Source of the DNA: Dermatophagoides farinae
Lineage: Eukaryota; Arthropoda; Arachnida; Sarcoptiformes; Pyroglyphidae
Length of the DNA stretch: 64,000 nt
Assembly: GCF_024713945.1 (NCBI RefSeq)
Contig: NC_134684.1
Coordinates: 288,001 to 352,000 of the forward strand
Reading direction: 5' to 3'
Below the pieces are notes generated by a model. That model did no database searches. It was not told the DNA's origin and saw nothing but the letters and a program-made list of their open reading frames with translations. The position numbers were made by a program, and so were the translations under genes. This document shows positions 11,650 to 26,300 of this stretch, piece after piece. The stretch's first letter is position 1. Every line of letters starts with the position of its first letter.

Positions 11650-13753
11650 TCAATCAAACAAACAAACGTATGGTGGTCCATTGACGCCACAATTCAGACA
11701 GGTGAGAAGAAAATCGCTGAAACATGGTTCACAATAGATTAAACGACAATTTATAGATGAACAAAAATAATATGGTGGTTTGATCAAAACATGACAAGTG
11801 AAACATTGTTTACGTTGTGAAAGAATTTTTCGTTTGATAAATTCGTAAAATCGACGAATTAATGGAGATTTTTTTGAAATTTTCTTCTTTTCAATTTCAT
11901 ATTGATGAATAGGATCCAATTCTTTAGCAAACATCCGATTCGCTTGAACCATAGTATCGATATGTCGTCGTCGAAACCGAAGGAATCGTTTTCGATTTAT
12001 TAATTTTTGATTATAAAGATAGAGATTTCTTTGTTTACCATAACGATAATAGAAAAAATCACAAATCAAATGTCTACAACGAACAAAATGTATGGCCAAT
12101 GAATGTAAAAGTATTAGCAATATACAATCAGCGAAAATATCCTGATATTGGGGCCATCCTAATTGTTTGGGATTCGATTGTCGACATGTATGCCAATCAT
12201 GACGAAATAATTCCGTATAATTAAAATGAAAATGTCCAACAAAATTATTGATTATTATGGCGAAAATACCACCAGTAGCTTTAGGATGATATCGATGTAC
12301 GAGTAAATCAAAATGATCACTAGTTGATAATTTGGCTGCCATCAGGTTGACACATTCGGAGAATATGTAATCAATATAAAGAACAATTGCCAATGTTAAA
12401 AGTGTGACAGTAATGATTTTCTTTTGTAATTTATAATAAACAGCTTTTTCGTAGATACTTCGTTTTAGACTGAATGTCGGTATAAGTTGCCATCGATCAT
12501 TACCACGTAATGGTAACAAATGAATCTTGTTCATTACTTTACGTTTATTATCGATATGGTAAAAATATCGATCAATATAATGATTATCAAAATTAGAGAA
12601 TCTAAGATAACGATTATGATAGAAAATGGCTCGAATCATTCCAGATATCAGTGATCCAAGAAATACTAGACGAATTAGCACACCAAACAATCCAATCCAT
12701 TCGAATTCGGCACGAAATTCTTCTTCAATATCCATTCGATAACCAACTAATGATTGCCACATTTCTAATGCTTCATTCATCTGTTTGAAATTATCACCAG
12801 ATTTCACCAATTCTAATGAATCAAGTAGATCATAATTGGACATATGATTGCTGAAATTTTCCAATTTTTCAAATGGTTCATTCAATTTTGAACAAAAATT
12901 CGAATTAAATTCATCCATTGCTTTGTAGCAAACATTGTAAACCTGATTATAAATTTGTTTGGTCAAAATGTTACTATCATTGTATAATTTTTCCATTGAG
13001 CTACTACAATGATCATCATTTTTTAATGGTTCTATAAGCGAATCACAATAACCATTTAGCTTTTCAACATCAACTTGGAACGATTTGAATGCTTGAGTTA
13101 GATTTTCTTTGACAATATGCAAATCATTTAAATCTGTTAACGATATTGATAAATTCGATGAATGAGTAAACCATTCAATGATTGGACGTGCAGCCAATCG
13201 TGACATAGCTTTCTCTCGTGATTGACCTACAATTCGAAAAAAAACAAATTAAGCATTGATAAACAAACGAGAAAAAAAACTTACGAAAATTAATAAGACA
13301 AGAAATCATACTCCATAATGCGCGAATATTACCAATTACAGATGGTAACAATACATGTTGTGTGCGTTGTACGAGGCGTAAATAGAAAAATATTCCATTC
13401 GATGTAATAATCAATGATGGTAATAGTAGACAGATTACCGTGCGAATTTGTACGGAAAACACAAAGCCAATAATCATGATAACTAGACCCCATTTATGTA
13501 TGAATATGCTATCTTTATCTTCTGGCGTTTGTGGCAATTCCACACACAAAATCAACAAGAGTTTACATACTAAATAACCACCAAACATGCAGAATAATCT
13601 TCGCAATACAATATATTCATCCGGTGGACAACGATATATTATTCGATGAACGATTGGTAATTCATTTTTGATGCGCATTTCTACATAGTCCAATATACGA
13701 ATCAGAAATATATCAAAACTAACTGGTTTTGGTTTCGCACGAATCCAAGGCAT
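11650..13753 (-). CDS. DC-STAMP domain-containing membrane protein (DCST1/2, sneaky-like)
   Basis: Multi-pass membrane protein of the DC-STAMP-like family; Drosophila sneaky and mammalian DCST1/DCST2 act in sperm for gamete fusion or sperm plasma-membrane breakdown. Exons 13285-13753 and 11650-13226 (58-nt intron, phase 1), 681 aa. Visible: three or so hydrophobic segments in the first 130 residues, a central loop region, two further membrane segments, then the DC-STAMP region with conserved Cys and aromatic residues (WHTC, GWPQYQDIFADCILL), and a C-terminal cysteine-rich degenerate RING: CFTC, YYFC, CRLIYCEPC, CLNC. The start is the first in-frame ATG (13753), giving MPWIRAKPKP. I cannot decide between DCST1 and DCST2 orthology by eye. 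Same strand as the calpain and Beat genes. Confidence 0.75.
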
Positions 13754-14544
13754 GGCCAATGATTGCCAAAAATGGAAATCTCTCCAAATTCAAATTAAAT
13801 GTAAAACAAAACAAAACAAACCACCAATTCAATTAGAATTTTTTTTATCATCATGCAAATTCGATTAACAAAACCAGTCACAATCTGTGGCGACATCTAT
13901 CGTTTGAGAATCTAAAATTTTTATTTATTTTTTTCCAAATTTTTGAAATTATTTTTCTCACAATTCCACAATCACTATAATGATAATTATTATGATGATG
14001 ATGATTATAGATTTTTAATATCAGGAAATTTAGCAACAAAAAAAAACTTTCATTAATACACACACACAAACAGCCGCTCCAGATGGTACAAAAGTCATCT
14101 AGATAGATTTCAATCTCTCTCTCTCTCTTTCTCTCAAAATAAAATCCTTGAGGCCAAAAATAAAAATCGAAAGAATAATCATAGAAAATCGATACAATTC
14201 TTATTATTTCAAGAGAAAAAAAAAACGAAAAAATCGATACTACGTTCATCGCAAATTATTGTCCAACAAAAAAAAATCGACAAAAACAGTGTGTGTGTGT
14301 GTGTGTTTGAAAGAACCAACAAACGAAAAAAAATCAAGCCCAATTTCTCAAACCAAACCCGAAGAAAAAGAGTATGAAAAGATGCTTTTTGAAAGATTGT
14401 TTGATCTTCATCATCTTCATTTCGATCCATGTGAATCTATGAATCGAAAACGAGGAAGAAGAAAAGAGGCAGGACAAAACTAGCCGGCCGTGTATGTGGA
14501 TAAATTAATTGCTTTAGATTTGGAAATGTTTAGATGTATGACTT

Positions 14545-14586
<42 letters not shown>

Positions 14587-16453
14587 AACAAGAAGAAGAA
14601 TATTCCAAGAAAAACAAATCGAAAATGAGAAAAGAAGGCCAAGTGATAACTCAATAATAATTCATTGCATACAATGATCATTTTGCCACACATTGAAATG
14701 TCAAATGTGGGCGCGTCATTTTCGTTTTGGTCAATGTTTTTACATTGGTCATCGTCGAATAAGAAGAGCAAAAAGTTGAAGAAAACAAATGATGATCTTT
14801 TTTCCCGTTTAATTGGGTTCTTTTCTCTTAATTTTCTTTGTTTTTTTTGTTTTATTATCATTTCTTGTGTTTGTTTTTTTTTTGTTGGATTCTCCACCCT
14901 CGCATTAAAATTGGCTCGATCCATTCTCGCGAAAAGAAAAAATCTATTCAAATTCGTATGTTATACATCATATATCGATGGAACTGAAATATTTCTGCAA
15001 AGAAGCAAAAAAAAGGGATGCAAAAAAACACATTGAACAGAGAGATAGAAAAAAAAACACAAACCACAAACACATACTTACACGCACACACAAAAACGAT
15101 ATCTCCGAAAAAAAATTTGTACGTGACTTGAAGTGATAATTTTGAAAGTGAGTGACAACAATAACAACAATCGACCAATAACAACAACAACAATTGACAA
15201 TCGAATGTGAAGTAGTGATGTAAATAATACAATGTCATTGGTGGTGGTCAAGTGATGTCTCTCTGTGTTTATCTCATTTCATTGATGATCCGGTTTATCC
15301 ATGGTACGATTTGATTGCTGCTACGGATATAAGCACAAAACAACGATGATGAAGATGAATGGCAATTGATGATTGTGGTTTGGATTTCATTATCAATGTT
15401 GCTGTTTAGTTAATAAAAACCAAATGACGCCGACCGACCGACCAAATGAATTTGGAATGGCAATACGTGTGTGCACATTTTCTTTTCATTATATAATTGG
15501 CAGCAATAGCCACAAATAGAGAGAGAAAGAGAGAGAGAGCCAAAGGCAATATGTGTGTGTGTGTGTGAAGAAACTTTGTTTTAGTTCATTTTCTGGAAAA
15601 AAAATAACCAACCGACAAACATTTGATCAATATGATGATGATCATCATCATCTTATACCAATGATGAATATAAAGAGAGAAAAGTCCAATAAAACTTGAT
15701 GACAATTTTGTTTTGTTTTACATTTGGATGAATGTTTTCGGGTGAATAGAAACCATCGATTCTGTACATTCTTATATTGTGTTTGTATCATTGTGATTCT
15801 CTTTATTACACATACATGGTATGGGGTTTGGGGTTGTCACATATAGATTCATTAATAACATTTTTGGTTGTCCAAAAACAAGCGAGAATATAGAAAATTT
15901 TCTTCTTTCTTGTATATCTCTTTTCCAAATCATTTACTCAACTTTTACTATGACACAAGTTGTATTGTAAACGGTATCGTGTGTTTGGTATTACGCCAAT
16001 ATCAACAACAACAACAACGAACGACGACGACAAAAAGTGCCAAAGTGAATTATTAATTTAATTAAAAATAGCCAACCGACCAACAAGAATAATGGGCGAG
16101 AAAAACTAAATAGTCTAGGATTTTTGGGTTTTGGCTATTCTATCCAAGGTGTCACTGAAATCAAAAAAAAATGACCAATTACACACATTATTTGTGTAAC
16201 AATAAAATATTATCAGCAATTTTTAATAATAACTTGAATTTAAATGAAAAAACCTTTTTCAAATTCGTTGTCGTTATCATTGATTACAAATCTTGATAAA
16301 TTGTGAAAACACTTTGAATTAAAATTCTTGATTTCTTTCTTCGTCAAAAAAAAAAAAATAAATAAAAACGAATAATACAGAATCGGTGTTTGTGTGTGTG
16401 TGTTTGCCATTCGATGTGATTTATATTTACAAAAAAATGATGACGATGATTGA
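13754..16453. other. non-coding region between DC-STAMP gene and Beat gene
   Basis: No protein-like frame on either strand. Rich in simple repeats: CT tract 14545-14585, GT tracts near 14289-14308 and 15551-15568, GA-rich stretch near 15519-15539. It presumably holds the DC-STAMP promoter and the Beat 3' UTR. Confidence 0.5.
14545..14585 (+). repeat. (CT)n microsatellite
   Basis: About 40 nt of almost pure CT dinucleotide. The apparent arginine/glutamate-rich peptide on the opposite strand is only a translation of this repeat. Confidence 0.9.
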
Positions 16454-19400
16454 CTACAGGTGCCACGTGTCGACAATGATGTCTTCATGCCAATGATGAC
16501 GCCATGAAATTAGGACAAGAAACCATAACAGTATGATTAACATGATCATCGATCGATTAGTAGCGTTGCTGGCATTACTATTATTGCCTAAAGAAGATGT
16601 ATAAAAATTCCAAAAATCTTTTTTTATGAAATATAAAAAACAAACGAAAAAAAATTGTGATGTGATCTCTCGATTGATTGATTGGTTGATTGAAAAATGA
16701 ATAGATGGAAAAAAATGACATCAAACTTACCCATAACAATCATTGATTTTTCAGCGGCAACCGTTTGAAATGTACCTTCAACGGATATTTCGCATTTATA
16801 ATTGCCGGTAGTTTTTTTGTTCGTTTCTGTAATCACAACACGACCGCCTTCAGATTTATTTACCTGAAAAAATAAACAAATTACATGCAAAACAACAGAC
16901 AAACAAACAAAAAAATCCAATAATATTTACATTAACATTAACACCATCCAACGGGAAGAATTGTTTATATGGTTTAATTGTAGGAGTGTAACGAAAAAAT
17001 TCTTGTTCATCCAAATCAGTATCATTTGCACGATAGAACCATTTAAGTGAATACAATGATGCATTACCACCGCCTAAATCATAAAGACATGATAATTCAA
17101 CTTCGGATCCTTTTCGTACTTGACTTGGTACATTTAACGCAACCACTCGTACATCCGATAAACCTATGTGTGTAGAAGAAAAAATTAGAGAAAACAAAAA
17201 TGATGATGATCATCATCATAATGACCAAACACACATTGTGTTTCTGTACGTGTCGCGTTGGCTTTTGTTTTTGTTCATTAATCATAAAAAACACATACAC
17301 ACACCATAAGGAAAATCAAGGAATTGAACCTTTTTACTTTGACCCGTTTCTTTTCTATTTTTTTCAGTCGAAAGAATCGATCCAAAAAATAAAATGGCTA
17401 AGTGATTAATTGAAATAAAATCAAGCCAACAACTTTTTTTCATAATGATGAAACTGCCAGAAGTGATTCAATCGAACGATATGATTCATTTTTGGATCCT
17501 TTACTTTTACTTTCGATTAAAGTTTTTTCTCTTTCTTGTATATATTCTAGACGAGTGTCGATGAATACAACTTGTGTTGTTGTTTGTTGATAAAAATATC
17601 AAAGTAAAAGAACGTAACTTTTTTTCCATTTCTTATTCTGTTGGTTGATATGTGTTTTATTATTGTTTTTTTTTTCTCTGGCTGGTGGCATCATCATCAG
17701 TAGCTTTTTTTGCACCATTATCATCATCATCATCAACAACAACAACAGAAGCGAAATTGATTTCTGATTGTCTATGAATTGTAAAAGTTTTCGTTTTTTG
17801 TGTTCTGTGCAGGGCTTTTGGAGAGATGAGAGGAGAGAGAGAGAAAGAATAAAATATCATCATCATCAGAAGAAGAAAAAGAAGACGAAAAAAACCCAGT
17901 AAGTAGTCAATTTAGAATCTCTCGCTATTGTATATCATGGAATCAAAACACAGAAGTAAGTGTCCATCATCGACACACAAAAAAAAATGTTTGAAACAAT
18001 CAATTGTTTACATGGAATAAGCTCTCTTCATATCTCTTGAAAAGTCAATTTGGTCGACCAAAATCTTTTTCTATTCATCATCATCATCATTTTGATGACT
18101 TCAATTGTGTGTGTGTGTGTGTGTTTATAATGCTAGTCAAACATTGTATGTTTTTTTCAATGTAAAGTTTGTCCACAAATACACAGACACACACACACTT
18201 CTTATATACAGATGGATTCAATTGTGGATCATTGAAGCAGCAAACAATCCAAAAATCCAAAGTGATCCATATCATCATCAACAACGACAACAACAACAAC
18301 TATTTGATGATGTTCATGAATAAATGTTTACTTTACACACACACACACAACAAGATCATCATCATCGTTTTTGTTGTTGTCATAAGCTAATTGATCCATT
18401 TTTTATGGGAATTTAAGATGTGAAAAAAATAATAAATCTAATATAACAACGACAACAAAAATGTCTTTTTTTTCTCTTCTAAATGGATTTTTTAACATTG
18501 TTTGCATTTGTTTTTTTTTCTCTACAAAAAGCTTGAAAAGCCAAGTAGTCTCTCTGTTTGTGTGTGTGACATTCAGAAATGTGGATTTTAGATTTTTCAA
18601 ATCATCAGCAAAATTATCAACAACAACAACAAAATGAAGATATCAAGAACAATGATTTGCACGTATACGTAGTACGCATACGTAAATTATTTTGTCATTA
18701 TTTTGCAGCAAAATTCTACTTAAAAACCAGAAAAAAATCCAAAACTAACCGATAACAATCATCATAAATATACTTCTTTTTAAGCACCACCACTTTTAAA
18801 CCATAAATAAAAAGTGATGAAGAGCACCACCAATATAATGGGAAAAACGAATGAACGAGAAAGAAATTGAGTCAATTTATATACAATCACCATCATCATC
18901 ATCATTATAATACACACACACACAGATAATATTATCATCATCATCATATCAATGATGATCATAATAATAAAAACAAAAAAAAATTCCTGCGACAAAAACC
19001 TCATCCATTTAAATCAGTTTTCACTTTCCAATTTCCATCAACAACACCTTTGGAGATAACCCACAAGTTTTTTGCGCTGATCACAACTCACACACTACAA
19101 AACAAAGAAAAAGGAAGAAATATTCAAAAAGCATATCGAGCTTTTTTTGTGATAACGAAAAAAAAGCAAGAAAGATAAAACCCGAAATGGAAAATGGTTT
19201 TTAGCAAAAAAAAAAAAAAAAAAAAAAAAAAACAATAACAATTTCAAACAACAACAACAGCAACAGCAGCAGCTGAAGAAAAAGCCATTTCTTCAATTTA
19301 AAATTAAAATCGTTTTTCTCTGTTTCATTCTTTCATATATTGTCAATATATGATGATTTGGTTACACATGTATGCATCTATCTCAATAGGAGGATTCTAT

Positions 19401-20394
19401 AGACTGAAAATGTGAAACGAAATAATCTTTATTTATTTATTTCACAACAAAAACACACACACACAATACACGAACCACCATTCAAAATCCAGAATGGCCA
19501 GGATCTAATGTTTTAGAATAAATGTGCCAAAAGTGTATGTTACATGTTAATGGCCAGTTGTAGCCGTGGATCACTACCACCAGCAGCAATCTTTGTTTCA
19601 CTCTCACAAACAATTGTCAAATTTTCGAATTTTTTTTCCCAAATTCGGATTCAAATTTTCAATTCCTGAAAAGAAAAGAAAAACTCATATGACGTTTTTT
19701 CAATATTCTAATGACACGCATTTAATTCGACGGGAAAGCACATAAGTCATTAAAAGAACGGAATAGAATAGAATATTCTTTTTAATGTTGTCACACTAGC
19801 AACAACAACATTATTCTTGATTCGTTGCACACATGTATGTGTGTAAAAGTGTATGAAAAGAATTCTATTTTTTTCAATTTTAATTTAAAAGATAAAAAAA
19901 AATTTTCAAACTAAACTAAAATCATTGAAAAAGGTTTGAATCATTCGTTTGCTTTTTCTGCTTGTTTTTTTCACCCTAAATCAAATGAGCGATAAAACAA
20001 ATGAAAATTGATGGGCCAATGCCGAAGAGAAACGAAAAATGAAAACGAAAAAAACCGTTTTCATTATAAATGGAAAAAATGGCATCTTTTTTCTGAATAT
20101 TATTATATTATACGAATACGAGATTATTCATGATTGAAGTTTACAAAAATGAAATTACAATTTGGCCCTTTATGAAATAATGTGAATAAATATTGAATTA
20201 AATCCAATATAAAATGAATATAACTTACCTTGAACAGAATGAATTAGATTCATCGAGAATATAATCAAATGAATAGTGGATATCATCGCCATCATATGAC
20301 GAATTTGTTGTTGTTGTTGACATTTTTTCCATATCATTATCGTTTTCCTGGCCATCATCATCATTATTATCAAGAATAAATCACATTTGATCAT
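16454..20394 (-). CDS. Beaten-path (Beat)-like cell-surface protein with one Ig domain and C-terminal hydrophobic segment
   Basis: Beat proteins are Ig-superfamily receptors or ligands used in axon guidance and synaptic recognition, partners of Side proteins. Exons on the minus strand: 20229-20394 (signal peptide, ending SVQG), 16931-17163, 16731-16863, 16454-16587; every junction matches in phase (1, 0, 1). The first Ig carries Beat hallmarks: VRKGSEVELSC, LYSLKWFY, EFFRYTP, a FPLDGV strand, and TGNYKCEISVEG with the second Ig cysteine. The last exon gives an Asn-rich linker, a hydrophobic segment (MIMLIILLWFLVLIS) and a short tail ending WHL. Length is 202-221 aa depending on the start (ATGs at 20394, 20337 or later precede one signal peptide). 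Most Drosophila Beats have a second Ig domain; none is seen here. Confidence 0.82.
17164..20228 (-). other. large first intron of the Beat-like gene
   Basis: About 3.1 kb between the signal-peptide exon and the Ig exon, with donor GTAAGT and acceptor ATAG. It holds CA/GT, CAT and GA repeats, a 27-nt A run and ACGTATACGT-type palindromes near 18661, but no coding exon I can recognise. Confidence 0.65.
19206..19232 (+). repeat. 27-nt poly(A) run
   Basis: Uninterrupted A run followed by AACAAC/CAGCAG-type repeats. No flanking target-site duplication or retroelement body was seen, so I treat it as a homopolymer, not a retrotransposon tail. Confidence 0.85.
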
Positions 20395-23300
20395 AGTGTG
20401 TGAGTGTGTGTGTGCGAGTGTTGATTTAAAAAAAAATGGTAATAATGATTGTGACAAATGCACAAACACAACGAGAATAAATAGAGGCAGAAACAACAAA
20501 ATCGATGAGAATAATCGGATTTTTTTTTCTCTCTCTCTCTCTCTATTTCATCACTAGAATAATTGGAGTAGAAAATAAATAAATAAATCGTACTACAAAT
20601 GATGATGACTAGCAATTGAATAATTGTCCGGAAGGAGAAAAATTTTAATTCAATTCCAGTGATTATGAATCTATGAAATTGGAATTTGTTTTGTGTAAAC
20701 AATCAGAGTTTGCGTACTGAGTGAATTGTGAATTTCTTAATCAGAAAAAAAAATGTTCATTATCAGTATTCATTCATTCAATCATTGTTGTTGTTGTCAT
20801 TGTCAATGTCGTTGTTGAGAAAAAGTTCCAATGAAAAAATCAAAAAAAAAAAAATTTGCATTGCAAAAAAAACAACAACAAAAAACGAGATGATTTTTTT
20901 TTCCATTTCAATGTCGATAGTTTTGGTCGGTCGGTCGGTTGGACAATCTTTGACTGATGAAAATTTTTGAAAATGAATAAATGAATGAAAAAGTTGGTTA
21001 TTATTCGGTTCGATGCAGCGTTATACACACACACACAGACTGGAACTGAAAATGATGATGAAAATTGAGACACATCAAAAGCATCAGCATTAATGGTAGT
21101 CAGAATTTTTTATTTTCCTCTATATTCTGGATCGTTTGATACTTTTAGTTGTTGTTGTTGTTGTTAGATCCATTGCAGTTTTTTTTCTTTCGTTTCGTTT
21201 CGTTTTGATTAAATCGAGTGAAAATGAAAATGAATGTGAAATGGCTCCATTCATTTCACATTCATAGTTGTGATATTGCCCGAAAAAAAAACAGTCGTCA
21301 TTTGTGCAATGTGTTGTGTGTGTGTCTGAATGCATGATGATGTGATTAGATGACGATAATGAAAAACAATTGATAAACGAAACTGAAAAATTCAGATTCC
21401 ACACACATGTCAATGTCATTGATTAGCGAAAATGATGTTTGAAATTTTCTACAAACAAACGAAAAACATTTCCAAATGTTAATGTTAATTAATCAATGCG
21501 ATATAATAAATAATACATTGTGTGGGTGTGTCTGGTCAACAATAAAATGGGTGGAGAAACCTTTGATCATCATTGATGACCAATGATCCAATTGGAAAAA
21601 AACCGACCAAAACAACATATGTGAATGAAAAGAAGAACAAATTATAATCGGTAAAAACAAGCAAAATGTATGTAGCTGGTTTGAATAGAATGGTGTACAA
21701 TATGGTTGGAAATTTCACACATGGATCGATTTTAACAAAACAAAAGAAAAAAAAATTACATGTCCAATCCATAATGCTCATGATGAGGATAGGGTCAACC
21801 TCTCATCTTCATCAGCGGTTGGTCATTGTTCTATTGTTCCACCAGACAACAAAGACAAAACAAAAATTTTTTTTTTTTTTTTTGAAAATGACTTCTCTAT
21901 TGTCATATACACACAGACAAACAAACAAATAAAAATGCAGAAAATAATCAATTTTGAAGATTAGACAAAACAAGTTGTGGATGCTGTTGCTTTTGTTTTT
22001 TTGCTCAGAATGTTGTTGCACATGTCGAGTGGTGTGTGTGTGTGTATATGTGTGTGAACCGATCGGATTCTAGATCCAAACTGAAATGTGTTTTATTCTG
22101 TTGTTTCAATTCAACCATGATCCAATATTATGGAACAATTTGGTTGCATTTTAAAAATTGGGTAGTAGCAAACAAAAATGGAACACTGCCGCACGCACAC
22201 ACACACACAATGGAATATTCGTACAAGAATAACCAACGAGAGACAAAGAGAAAAAAAATAAGAATGCATTCGAAGCATCTTTCGAAATCGACCAGTACCA
22301 AGTCAAGTTGAACGACGAAGAAGAAGAAGAAGAAAAAAAAGAAAATAATTCCGTGCACACAATGCAATGGTCAGCAAAATAATTCTTTCGCTTATTCGAT
22401 ATGTTTTCGTTTTCATTATAATATTACGATGACGATGATGATTATTATATGGAGAGACTATATGACAATAATATACGACGACAACGGTATCAAACAATGG
22501 AAAGCAGACTTTTTTTATAGTTATAGTCATGATTGTTTCATGAAACGTAAAGATTCAATATACATAGGGACATATACAAATGTTCAATTCAAATTGGAAT
22601 TACAACCAATAAAAAAAATGCGAGAATAACAAACACGTGTTTTTTTTTTGGTTCACTGAAAACCTGAATAAAAATGGCCAAAATATAAATTTATTATTTG
22701 AGTGATTTGTCCGACCAAATCTTCATAATAAGAAATGGAAATTTTGTCTTGTTTACTGACTAGTAGGTGTGTGTGTGTGTGTGTCATTGAATTCATCTTG
22801 TACACATCCATTCATGCGATGTCATATATTTGTGTGTGAGACACATAAACATAATTGAATCCTGTATACACAAACATTAGGCCAATAGTCACGTTCCGGT
22901 AATTTTACCCAATTTTACTCAATGTGTGAGTAACAAACAAGAAAATGAAAAATAAAAAAAAAATGAGGTGATTAGTTTTTTTTTTTGGCTCGAAACCATC
23001 ATCATCATCAAGCAAGCTGAAAAAAATGAATGTGAATGTGAACTTCAGCATGGATCTCAAGTTATAAAGCCCAAATAATCAAATTCAAACAAATAACAAA
23101 TTCTATTACAGAATGTTTCATTGAAAAAAAAATGAGAATCATTTGACAAATCTGTCCAATGTAATGCTGCCATTCGTTTTTTCTTTGATTTTATTAGATC
23201 ATTATCATCATTAGATTTGATTGATATAAATATTTTTTTTGTCGGCTAAATTTGGACACGTTTATTCATCAAAAATAATAATCTAGTTTCTAAAAAAAAA

Positions 23301-26300
23301 ATTGAAGCCAAAGCAAAAGAATTGTTTCAAGATTGATAATAATAATAATAATAACTCTGTCTAAGGAACGAAAAATACAGAAACGCACACTATTTGTCAT
23401 TATTATCTACCAGCACAGCCATCACCGTTAAGTGCTCGCCATCACCACCGCCAAGCTTACATACACAAACAAATTTTCTTTTATTTTTCATTGTGAATCA
23501 CCAAAAAAAATATAAAATGAGAACGAGAGAGATGATTATGCATAAATGGATTCTTCAACTGAATAAATGAATGGTGAGTGAATGAAGATGATGATGATGA
23601 TGTGTTTTTTCTCTTTTTCTTCAAAAAAATTGCTCGCATCATTCAATTGAGCGGTGGTGGTTCCAATGCAATTTCCACCTACTACACCCATACGCATTAA
23701 TCAGGGCGTCAGAAATGTATTTGTGTGTGTGTGTGTATGTAGTAAATGGCACTTTTACAATGGAGTACTTTACCAGAAAAAAAAACGAAAATCTTTTGGA
23801 AATTTTGAGTGAGAAAAATGCAAAATCACACACACACGCAGATACACAATTACTGTCTCTAGAGGTAATAGAGTTTAAAGAAAAATGGGAGGACCACGAA
23901 GAAAAAAGAAAATTAAAATTAAATTAAATTAATTTTTTTGTCGAAAAACGTAACGTGATGTGATGATGATGACGATGACGAAATTTGAGGGATTTAGTGA
24001 GTGGTCTGACACCGTCATCATAATCATCATCATCAAAAATTACTTTTCATGATGAAAATGTCCAATTCAAAATCATCAAATTCAAAAAAAAACAAAAATC
24101 TTTTGTTGTTCACAAATGACATGATACTGATGTTGTCTGCTGTTTCTAGTAAAACACAGCACAATTGATTCATTCGAAAAAAACAAAACAAACGAAAACT
24201 GGAAAAATTAAAAAACCAAAATTCAAAAAAAACCGACAAAATCTCCTGAATTTCCAAGTTATTTCTTTTGTTTTGTATTTTTTTCGTGTTTCCTCAATTC
24301 TCAATTGGAGAGGATAACCAAACTAGAAAATATTGTAAAGTCAAACGAGAAAAAAAAAGAAACGAAATCAATTTCCTGTAGTTTCTGGTGATTTTTCGCA
24401 TGAGAATTGATTCGATTCTTGTTGTTGTTTTTGTTGTTGTTGTTTGATTCATTTGATTTTTGGAAAAAAAAAGAAAAAGCATTTTCGATTTTCTTGGATT
24501 CAAGTTTCAACAACAACAACAACAACAAGAACAACATTTGGACAAACAAACAAAATAAAAACGCGACAAGGAATTGTCATTTCCTAATAATCATAGATAG
24601 ACATTACATTACAATACATGACAATGAATGAATCTTTCCTGTGTGTTTGTATGTGTGCGTATTAAGCTGCCAAAATTTCAAAAGAATTGTTTTCCTTCTC
24701 TCTCTCTCCCTCATCCATCCTTACACAAAACTTATTTTCTGGATGGTTAAAATAAAATTGAAAAATATACTTTGGGTTATAAGAAAAACAACAACAACAA
24801 CCAAAAATCCAATACAAGTTCCGATGTTTTGAAAATAAAAACATAATATATGTACACATAGGAGACGACAGACAATTGAATGAATCGGTGGCGATGGTGG
24901 TGGTGCTGGACGAATAAACGAAATAAAAAATCATCATTGAGAATCAATGAAAAAAGAAGAAAAAAAAATTGACCAGGAAATTGGATATTGTCCGGCGGTC
25001 GATATATTTGAAAAAAAACTTGTTGTTGTTGTCGTCGAATCGAGTTTTTTTTTTGACTAAAGCCAAAAAGCTTGTATTCAAGATCAAATTACACAAAATA
25101 AAAAAAGGAGATTCACCAATATCAACGAAAGGAGGCCGAAAATCAGATTAATTTTGGTTTTTCTTGCTTTGTTTCGTCTGCACACACACACACACTCAAA
25201 GGTCTACTACTGATGATGATGGCCACTTTTCGTTAATTGCCATTCTGTGTGTGTGTGAGAGAAGCAAAAAAGTTTTTCTGGATCGAAAATTCCTATTTTT
25301 TTCGAAATAGGTCCGAAAAAAATAGCAATCAAAATGGATCATAGAAAAACAAAGTCGTTGGCATCACACACATACACACACAGACACAAGTATCGTTATA
25401 GTTTTTTTTCTCTTTCTTTCGAGCATTTCTCTGGATAAAATTGGAAATTAAGTGCGGTCAAATGACCAGGCAAAAAAAAGTGTGAAAATAAATAACAAAA
25501 AAAACTTTTTTTTTGTTGGTTCACCACCATTAAAACCATGAAAATCACCACCACACGAGAACTTACTTTTTTTCATATTATTGATCTATTTATACACACA
25601 AAAACCACTTACGATACCCGCACTCACACACACACACATGCTATATGTTGACCAAATAATCATCAATTGGTCAATTAATGAATTTCTCGCCACGTAACAA
25701 TATTCTAAATTGTCAATTATGGCCACAGCATACAACTAATTAGATGACCAATTGATAATTGATGGAGAGAGATATCCACTACTACTAAATTAGATAGTCA
25801 TCATGTGTAAGTGTGTGTGTGTAATCTAATCATCGTTATTATCAATCAATCAAAAAATTGATTGAGAAAAAAAAAAGAATACAATCGATAAACGCACACA
25901 CACCACAAACACATCATCATCATCAAATTCAGAAATTACAAAAATAAAAATTAGGAATATGGTCCAGGTGTCAAATGATTGTTGTTGTTTTTTTCTTTCT
26001 CTTTCGCTTGTTACATTTTATTTATTTATTTATTTATTTGGTTTTGGATCAAGCAAAAAACCAAGGGTCGTAAAGCATTACGATGATGATGATGATGATG
26101 ATCACCATTATTATCACCATCATCATCATCATTATCATCACGACGAAACATTAAATGTGCTGAAGCAATATAATGAACGTGTGTGTGTGTGTGTTGATGG
26201 ATCTGATACCCCAACTGCCAAAAAAAAAAAATAATAATAACGATTGTTGTTGATTCAGGCAAGTGACCAAAAAAGAAAAAATAAAAAAAAACAAAAACAA

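Noticed and set aside
13878-15238. Several overlapping open frames with Arg-Glu runs
   Set aside because: They translate CT/GA and CA microsatellites; both strands are open, which is typical of simple repeats.
19206-19232. Poly(A) run as a retroposon tail
   Set aside because: No element body, no target-site duplication, and A runs are common throughout the window.
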